From NCBI GenBank assembly GCA_029204225.1, contig CM055102.1, positions 31,738,607 to 31,802,606 of the forward strand: a DNA stretch of 64,000 nt. The letters are read 5' to 3'. The position numbers were made by a program, and so were the translations under genes. The notes under the pieces are model-generated. The model was given only the letters and a program-made list of their open reading frames with translations. It had not been told where the DNA came from and did no database searches. Within the stretch, counting starts at the first letter, position 1. Each line of letters starts with the position of its first letter. Below are positions 56,834-64,000 of this stretch, in pieces. This DNA comes from Diphasiastrum complanatum (Eukaryota > Streptophyta > Lycopodiopsida > Lycopodiales > Lycopodiaceae).

Positions 56834-57715
56834 ATGGCCAAAGAAACTTCAAATCAAGCTGCAAATCTAGGTGCGCCATCTTATATGGTGATGTGTTAGC
56901 AATTGAGTACGACGCTCAATGATATGAATAATCATAATCAGATGAGAGATCAATAAATGGAGGCTCTGTTGAATAAAGTCAAATTGATGTCTTCACCCAA
57001 TCTCGGTTTTCAACTGGAGGTTTATGCAGGGGAGAAGAAGGAGAAGAAACCGAAGGTCATTGAAGATTGGCTGGCCAAGTGGAGTAGTTACTTCAATCTG
57101 CACGGTGTCTCTGATGAGAAGAAAATTGAAAGTGTCGTGCTATTTTTACGCGGCAAAGCGTCATGGTGTTGGCGAGATTTACCGATGAAGCCAACTACTT
57201 GGGAGGCGTTTGCGGAAAATTTCAAGAAAGCTTTCATAGTTGTTGATGATGTGGACTACTACATGAAGTTCGTGAACTGCAAGATGGATACAAAGAGTTT
57301 AGACTCTTATATCCAGGAATTCATGGACCTATGGAATAGGGTTCCATCATTCAATGCGAAGTTGGCACTTTGGCAGTTTGTCCTAGATTTGCCAGCCGAC
57401 TATCAGAACGAATGCAGGCGAAATGTGCTTCAAAACCTCGAGGATGCATTTCGGATTGCGAAAGCCTATGATTCCACGATGGTGGCATCCAGGAAGCAGT
57501 TTGCGCAAATTTCAGCCACTTTGAAAACCAAGAAGGGTAAGAAGCGCGGTCCTGACCAAGTAAAATATTTTGACAAATTAGATCAAGCAGCATCGGAAAC
57601 CAAGAAGCCGAAGAGAAAGAGATTCGAGAAATCTATGTCTCGGGAAAAGGCTAAGAAAGAGAGCTTATATTTCGTCTGTAAGAAACCTGGACATATGATG
57701 AAATTTTGTCCATAA
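56834..57715 (+). pseudogene. Ty3/gypsy element 2: gag
   Basis: An ATG at 56834 opens MAKETSNQAANLGAPS; two in-frame stops (56894 region and 56954) precede the long open part from 56957. The gag domain is clear: EDWLAKWSSYFNLHGVSDEK, FLRGKASWCWRDLPMKPTTW, MDLWNRVPSFNAKLALWQFV and LPADYQNECRRNVLQN. A Lys-rich linker follows, and then a knuckle that reads YFVCKKPGHMMKFC: the first Cys is Tyr, so zinc binding is probably lost. A TAA directly after FCP ends the frame where copy 1 reads on into protease; it looks like a point mutation. Confidence 0.85.
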
Positions 57716-57724
57716 AGGAAGAAA

Positions 57725-60275
57725 GTGTCTTCTCACATGATTGAAATCCTAGGAGGCAATGGTAAGACTTTGGAAATTAACCTGACTGATTGTGAGTGTG
57801 AATGTTTTTTTAGTACTACTTCTTTCTTGCCTAATGAACTTTTCCTTTTATTTGGCACAGTTAAAGATCAAGAAGTGAGTATTTTATTGGACAGTGGTTC
57901 AACTCATAATTTTATTAATTTTCATCTTGTGCAGAAACTCAGCTTGGAAACTGAAGCCAGCAATCATAGATATAGAGTTTATCTAGCTTCAGGAGCAGAG
58001 TTGGAGACTTGGAACATAAAAGTCCCGAAGCTCCCAGTTTTGATGCAAGGACACACGGAATTAGTTAATTTTTATGTTTTAGACCTAGCTCGTACTGATT
58101 TAATTTTAGGTTCTGAATGGTTATTTAGTAAATTGCCTTCTCTGTTAATTGATTTTGAGAAGCATGTTCTCACTTTCAAGGAGGGTGATAAGGTAGTTAC
58201 ATTATTTGGCAGTAATTTTGTATGTCCGTTGGATCATATTTCTATAGTTAATAAAATGGAGACATTGGATTATTCTGAGTATGAAGTTTTCTCATTATGT
58301 GTTATTCCAATTGTGGATGTTCCTGAAATGAATCTAAAAACGGTTGTGAATTAACTCAGTAAATTTAAATCATGAACACGCAGTGAAAGAACAGATCATA
58401 AATGAATTTAGGGATGTTTTTCCATCTGAATTACCTCATGGTTTACCACCATCTAGGTCAGTAGACCACATGATTGAGTTAATTCCAAGAAGTCAACCTT
58501 TCTCTAGACAACCTTATAGGTTCTCTCAGAAAGAGGAGACAGAGATTTCAAATCAAATAGAAAACTATCTAAGGATGAGACATATACAACCTAGTAAATC
58601 ACCATGGGACGCTCTTGTTCTTCTCAAAGCGAAGAAAGATGGAAATTCTTGAATGTGTGTGGATTACAGGGTCTTATTAAAGTGACTATAAAAAATAAAT
58701 ATCCATTACCCAGGGTGGATGACCTTGTAGATCGCTTGGGTGGAGCTCAGTATTTCACCAAGATAGATCTACAAACAGGGTACCATCAAATAAGAATTAA
58801 GTCAAAAGATGTCCAAAAGACAAGATTTTGTTATAGATTTGGTCATTATGGATTCTTAGTGTTGCCATTTGGATTAACGAATGCTCCAGCAATGTTCCAG
58901 CAAATGATGAACGATTTATTTCATCCATATTTGGGAAAGTTTGTGGTTGTGTTCTTAGACGACATTCTTGTGTACAGTAAATCCTTGGTGGAACACGTAG
59001 AACACTTAAAAATCGTCTTGATGAAACTCCGTTGGGAGTTACTCTACGCTAAAGAATCCAGGTGTGAATTCTTTAAACAAGAGTTGCTTTATCTCGATCA
59101 TAAGGTCACAGTAAATGGGATCAAGATAGATGAGGATAAAATCAAGATTGTTGAGTGGCCAATTCTAGGAACTGTGAGGCAAGTAAAGTCTTTTTTAGGT
59201 TTTACACTTTTCTTCAAGAGATTTATCGAGGATTATGCTAAGTTAGCAGCACCGCTTAATAATCTGACAAAAGGGTTTGTTAATAAAAAGAAAAAGAGGA
59301 ATCAACCTTGTCCGCCTATTGTTTGGAATGAGGAATTGAATCAATGTTTTGAGAAACTTAAAACAATGATTGTTTCAGTTCTTGTGTTACAAATTGCAAA
59401 TCCGGATCTACCTTACGTTGTGAGAATGGACGCAAGTGATGTTGCAGTTGGAGCGGTTCTATTACAAATGGATAGGCCACTAGCGTTTGAGAGCAAAAAA
59501 TTCATTGGTCCTTAGTTGCGTTATACTACGCAGGAAAAGGAATTGTTTGCTGTAATCCATGCACTTAAAACTTGGAGACACTACTTGTATGGTAGTAAGT
59601 TTGTAGTGTATACGGATCACTAGCCTCTTAAGTATTTTTGTAATCAACACTATCTTCGAGGGAGAAAAGCTCAATGGGTTGAATTGATGCAAGAATTCGA
59701 TCATGAAATCCGTTACATAAGAGGCAGCTCTAATCAAGTTGTAGATGCTCTTAGTCGGATCGGTGAACTGCCCAGATTTCTATGGATCTATATCTTCCGA
59801 TGAGAGGAAATATGAATCAGATTCCCATTTTGATCACATTTGGAACATTGTTCAGGCCGGAAGAAATGTGGACAGTGTTGAGTTAGAAACATAGGGGACT
59901 CAACTAACTAAGAAAGATAAGAAGATTGTGGAACAGTTCACCATTTGAGATGGATTACAATTTCGGAATGGGAAAGTTTGTGTACCTAGGGATGATGAGC
60001 TCAAACGTAAGATTTTGTTTGAATGTCATGACATACCCTGTGCAGGACATCCCGGTATACACAGGACTCTGGACTTGGTTAAAAGAGAATTTTATTGGCC
60101 AAAGCTCAAGCCATATGTCGAGTCAAATGTTGTAAAATGCAAACCCTATGAACTAGCAAAGGCTAAATGCCATAAGGCTGGTGGTTTGTTGCATCCGTTA
60201 GATATTCTAGATGAGAAATGAGAAAGCATATCTATGGATTTTGTAGTTGGACTTGCAAAAACCCAATGGCAAAAT
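57725..60275 (+). pseudogene. Ty3/gypsy element 2: protease, RT, RNase H, integrase start
   Basis: Protease: SILLDSGSTHNFINFHLVQK (57890s). After stops at 58352 and a gap, RT begins EFRDVFPSELPHGLPPSRSV and continues DLQTGYHQIRIKSKDVQKTR, LPFGLTNAPAMFQQMMNDLF with an intact VVFLDDILVYSKS box. RNase H: VVRMDASDVAVGAVLLQMDR, a stop at 59513, then TTQEKELFAVIHALKTWRHY and VVDALSR. Integrase zinc domain: CHDIPCAGHPGIHRTLDLVK, FYWPKLKPYVE, and the start of the core SISMDFVVGLAKTQWQNDS. At about 60275 it breaks off and copia coding begins. About five stops or shifts are present, so this is the least decayed gypsy in the window but still not functional. No 3' LTR. Confidence 0.88.
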
Positions 60276-61963
60276 GATTCTACTGCGGACTCTTCAAGAA
60301 GATCCACGCAAGAAAGAAGAGCACTTGTCAGATTTGTACCTAACAACTCAGCCTCTATATCAAAGGAGTTCTGTGGATTTGAAGGAGAACCTCAAACATA
60401 TGAGGAAGTATCAACTGTCCAAAGAAGGACAAGTGGATTAAAGCGTTGGAAGTTGAGATGAATTCCATGAAGCAGAACAATGTCTGGAATCTGGAGCCAT
60501 TACCAGCAGATAGGAAGACTATAAAGTGCAAATGGATTTACAAGTACAAGTATGGACCTGATGGCAACATACCCAAATACAAGGCCAGATTGGTGGCGAA
60601 AGATTACTCTCAAAAGTATGGTGTCAACTATACTAAAACCTTTTCCCCAATCATAAAGCATTCGTCCTTATGCTTGTTATTTGCATATGCAGCAGCATAG
60701 AGTCTCAAGATTCACATAGTGGATGAGAAGACCGCCTTCCTACATGGCGAGTTGAATGAAGAGGTCTATATGGACCATCCATCGAGATTTATCTACTCAC
60801 GCTTTTCCAACTACGCCTGTCGAATGCAAAGAAGCATATACGGACTGAAGCAATCTGGCATGCAGTTGTATAAGAAGAAGGATCACACCCTCAAATCCTT
60901 AGGATTTCAACCATTGATGGATGACTACAATGTCTATACAAAGGTCACAAATGGAAAAACTGTAATCATAGCAGCCTATGTGGATGACACCTTGACCATG
61001 TCCAGAAACAATGAGCTAATCGCTCGGGTGAAGCATGATATTTCATAGCATTCTGAAATATCACACCTAGGTGAAGCAAAATGCTACCTAGGATTGCAGG
61101 TTGACAGAGATCTTGACGGAGGGAAGCTGTATCTTCACCAGTCAAGATACATCCTGAGAATTATTGATGATTTTCAAATGACAGACTGCAAGGGAGCTAA
61201 CACGCCGATGGTAGCTGAAACAGTTCTGACTAGGCAAGACTGCCTGCAGAACGCAGAAGAGTAGGAAGCCATGCAGAACATGCCCTACGGGAGATTAATC
61301 GGATCACTCATGTACTTAGCAGATAATATACGCCCTAACATTGCTTATGCAGTTTTCAGAATGAGCCAGTTTAAAGTCAATCCAGGCCCTATGCACTGGA
61401 AGATAGCCAAGAGAATTCTGCAATATCTTCAACAGACAAAGGATTATGGGCTGTGTTTCTCTCAGCATGAAGGTTCCCAGATTAAATCCTACAGCGATGC
61501 AAGCTGGGTGTCCCTGAAAGATGACTGCAAGAGCATCTCAGGAGGATATACGATAGCAGCCGGAGCAGTTGTCATATGGATCAGCAAGAAGCAGACCGTG
61601 ACCTCGCAATCATCCTGCGAGGCAGAGTATGTTGTAGCAGCCAAGATGGCGAACGAGCTCACATGGCTCAAGCAATTCCTTGACGAACTATGAGAGAACT
61701 CCAACCAGCCGCTGCTACTATTTATGGATAATACATCCGCCATTCATCTGACGAAGGATCCAGTGTTTCATTCTAGAAAACATATTGCTATCATATATCA
61801 TCTGATAAGAGATATGGTTGAGAAAGACAGGTTAAAGACCGAGTTCATTCCAACGAAGCAGATGGTGGCGGATATCTTCACGAAGCCTCTTGACAAGGCG
61901 ATTTTTGAGAAGCATCATGCAAGCTTAGGAATAAAAAAAATATCAGCTTTGAGAGGGAGCTGA
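60276..61963 (+). pseudogene. Copia A: integrase/RT linker, RT and RNase H
   Basis: Begins within the linker (YLTTQPLYQRSSVDLK-type sequence) and gives MKQNNVWNLEPLPADRKTIK, IYKYKYGPDGNIPKYKARLV, HIVDEKTAFLHGELNEEVYM, SIYGLKQSGMQLYKKKDHTL and an intact AAYVDDTLTMSR box. After stops at 61048 and 61263, GRLIGSLMYLADNIRPNIAY, CFSQHEGSQIKSYSDASWVS, VTSQSSCEAEYVVAAKMANE and KDPVFHSRKHIAIIYHLIRD lead to FTKPLDKAIFEKHHASLGI and a stop at 61963. Gag, protease and integrase core are replaced by the gypsy to its left. About four stops. It belongs to a different copia lineage from copia B. Confidence 0.85.
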
Positions 61964-62035
61964 AGAAACCAAGTGTTTCTATCTTTCAAAGCCTTAACAT
62001 TTTTCCTTTGTTGTTTTTCGTGAACTTTCCAGTTC

Positions 62036-63425
62036 CTCAGTCGACTATTCCTATTGAAGGTCCAAGCTCCTCTACTCATGACGAACAACAAATCAACGAT
62101 GAATTGGAAGATGATGATGTTGCAGACCAGCAACTACAGTATGATGGAAATAATCAACTTCCTTGTATTACCCAGAAGATCTTCAAGGACTAGCAGACCA
62201 CCTAACTGGTATATCGACGAGTCTGCAGCTTATCTTGTTAAAGAACCGACGTTTACCCAAGAGGCACTCAGTTAGCCTGATTCAGATCTATGGAAAGAAG
62301 CTATGGATAAAGAGTATTCATCTCGTATCAAGAATAAGATGTGGACGATTGTCAAATTACCTGCCAGCAAAAGTGTAGTTGATTGCAAATGGATTTTCAA
62401 AGTCAAGTACAATGCAGACGGAAGCATCAACAGAAGAAAGGCATGACTTGTAGCCAGAGGATTTTCTCAGGTATACAACGTCGATTACACTGAGACTTTC
62501 AGTCCAGTAGTCAAGCATTCTTCTATTCGACTTTAGCTATCATTTGTTGCTGCAGCAGATTTGGAAATACATCAAATGGATGTACAACATATCTCAATGG
62601 AGTCATCGAAGAAGACATTTACATGGTGCAACCCAAAGATTATATTATCGAAGGTAAACACAATCATGTGCGTAAACTCCATAAGACACTTTATGGCTTG
62701 AAGCAATCTGCTCGAGCATGGTTTCAAAGGATCAATACTTTCCTTATTGATCACGGCTATACACCTAGCCCTTCAGATTCAAATGCAGTGTAGTAGTCTT
62801 TTATCATTATCACTTTGTACGTGGATGATACATTGCTTTTCAGCAATAGTACCGATTTGATAAAAGAAGCCAAGACAATGCTATCTTCCGAATTTGACAT
62901 AACCGATCTGGGCGAAGCTCATTTTTGCCTTGGTATACAAATCCGTAGAGACAAAAAATAGAAGTTGGTCTACATTACACAACAGAGGTACATCTACAAC
63001 ATGTTAGTCAGATATAATCTGATGAATTGCAAGTTAGCTCTCTCACAAATGGAACCAGGACTCAAACTGTCAAAGGACCAGTGTCCCCAAACAATTCATG
63101 AGAAGCAGCAGATGCGTGAGTATCCTTACCATTCTATTATAGGATCTCTTATGTACGCCATGATCTGTACCAGGCCAGACATAGCTTTTGTAGTTAGCTC
63201 TCTCAGTCAGTATATGACTAATCCTGGTATAACACATTGGAAGGCTCTTATTAGAGTCATGAGATATCTTTGAGCTACTATGGACTTTTGCATTTGTTAT
63301 GGAGTAGTCGGCAACGACAAGCTTAATTTACTCGGTGGTTACACAAGTGCGAGTTGGGCAGGTGATGTAGACACTCGTAAATCCACTTCCGGATTTACAT
63401 TCTTCCTCAACAATGGTCTAAGTGT
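62036..63425 (+). pseudogene. Copia B: RT and partial RNase H
   Basis: Starts IPIEGPSSSTHDEQQINDEL, then the RT with VVDCKWIFKVKYNADGSI, TLYGLKQSARAWFQRINTFL, an intact LYVDDTLLFSNS box, [40 protein letters not shown] and [19 protein letters not shown]. RNase H starts DASWA-like (SASWAGDVDTRKSTSGFTF) and stops abruptly at 63420, where LTR sequence begins; the copy at 30768-31563 shows about 400 bases missing here. Roughly eight stops. Gag, protease and integrase are missing. Confidence 0.85.
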
Positions 63426-63596
63426 CGCCTGTGGCTAATTTAATTCATTTCTGTAGGAGTGACAGTTTGTTCATTTATGCAGACAGAACTTTTACGACCA
63501 ATTTCACCACTTATCAACAATCAATGACAAGGACCAGATGGATGCCAGTGGATCACCAACCAACTGGCGATCGCAACTGAGGATCTAATTTCTTAG

Positions 63597-63604
63597 TATA
63601 AATA
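63597..63604 (+). promoter_or_regulatory. LTR TATA box (TATAAATA)
   Basis: Same octamer and flanks as at 32240-32247. Confidence 0.7.
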
Positions 63605-63668
63605 GTTGTTCAAATATATACAGATTAATTCATTGAAAATCAGAATTATCAGAAGCATTTGAATAGTT

Positions 63669-63670
<2 letters not shown>

Positions 63671-63753
<83 letters not shown>
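63671..63753. repeat. (CT)41 microsatellite within the LTR
   Basis: About 83 bases of uninterrupted CT between GAATAGTTAG and CAAGCCTG. The sister LTR at 32295-32310 has GAATAGTTAGTTTTCTCTCAAGC, so the repeat arose from a three-unit seed after the copies separated. Confidence 0.98.
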
Positions 63754-63756
<3 letters not shown>

Positions 63757-64000
63757 CCTGCGCGCTTGAATACTCTTGAGCATTCTAGATCACTTCTTAG
63801 AGTTGTTTTAGAGATTGCTATTGTGCCACTGCTTATCAGTATTGTGCTTAATTTAGACTTTCATTTCAACCGCTCAGAGATAGCATAGAGTATGCGGCTT
63901 CGATCCACAGCTTGTTGTACTCATTTACTTCTATTACATTTTCATACTGAATCAATACTATCCTTCATTGTGTTCAGCTTCCGTCTTAGAATGTGTGCGT

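Larger units (their letters stand above)
63430..64000 (+). mobile_element. 3' LTR of copia B, partial (runs off the window)
   Basis: Matches 32080-32660 of the LTR at 31572-32859, including the TATA box, ACTCTTGAG and CCGCTCAGAGATAGC segments. Its first part (equivalent to 31572-32080) has been lost with the RNase H end. The right end lies outside the window. Confidence 0.8.

Overview
This window looks like nuclear DNA from a land plant with a large, transposon-filled genome. It is AT-rich, and almost every recognisable coding stretch belongs to a Ty1/copia or Ty3/gypsy retrotransposon with plant-type primer sites (variants of TGGTATCAGAGC), plus a CACTA-type end and coding genes interrupted by GT-AG introns. 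Nothing bacterial is present: no operons, no Shine-Dalgarno-led gene rows, no CRISPR array. I cannot name the species. The sparse genes and a DDE-transposase-like family more familiar from animals and other non-angiosperms would suit a fern, lycophyte or gymnosperm-like genome, but that is inference.

Only one intact host-type gene was found: a GC-rich single-exon UNC93-like membrane protein on the minus strand (40685-42154), with a TATA-like box and a 110-bp tandem duplication upstream. A second, uncertain host gene fragment lies at 17458-18110 (minus). A broken histone H3-family sequence with CENH3-like features lies at 29170-29470 (plus).

Layout. 0.2-2 kb: remnants of two unrecognised repeated genes. 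2.3-4.7 kb: minus-strand DDE-like transposase pseudogene. 4.9-7 kb: small duplications, a Gly/Ser-rich ORF and a CACTA end. 8.1-13.8 kb: a structurally complete copia element (minus) with paired LTRs, PBS, PPT and 5-bp target duplication, inserted into an older plus-strand copia that continues at 13.8-16.5 kb and also carries a second LTR insertion. 18.3-19.5 kb: tandem array of tRNA-like units. 19.5-22.3 kb: gypsy integrase tail and gag. 24.2-28.0 kb: two copia fragments in opposite orientations. 28.5-30.4 kb: transposase tail, H3 pseudogene, hairpin and an inverted copy of the gene at 0.3-0.9 kb. 30.8-32.9 kb: copia tail plus LTR. 33-39.7 kb: retroelement fragments including a deleted gypsy. 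40.7-42.6 kb: UNC93-like gene. 43.5-51.3 kb: iterated GC motif, an unrecognised gene family, and a 5-kb block with gypsy gag sequences between long inverted repeats. 51.4-54.0 kb: second transposase copy. 54.6-55.7 kb: decayed minus-strand coding sequence. 55.7-64 kb: gypsy, copia A, copia B and an LTR joined end to end.

The elements do not form a pathway. They record repeated nested insertion, truncation and recombination. The most novel content is the three-copy DDE-like transposase family, the tRNA-like tandem array, the H3/CENH3-like pseudogene, and two multi-exon repeated genes I cannot assign.
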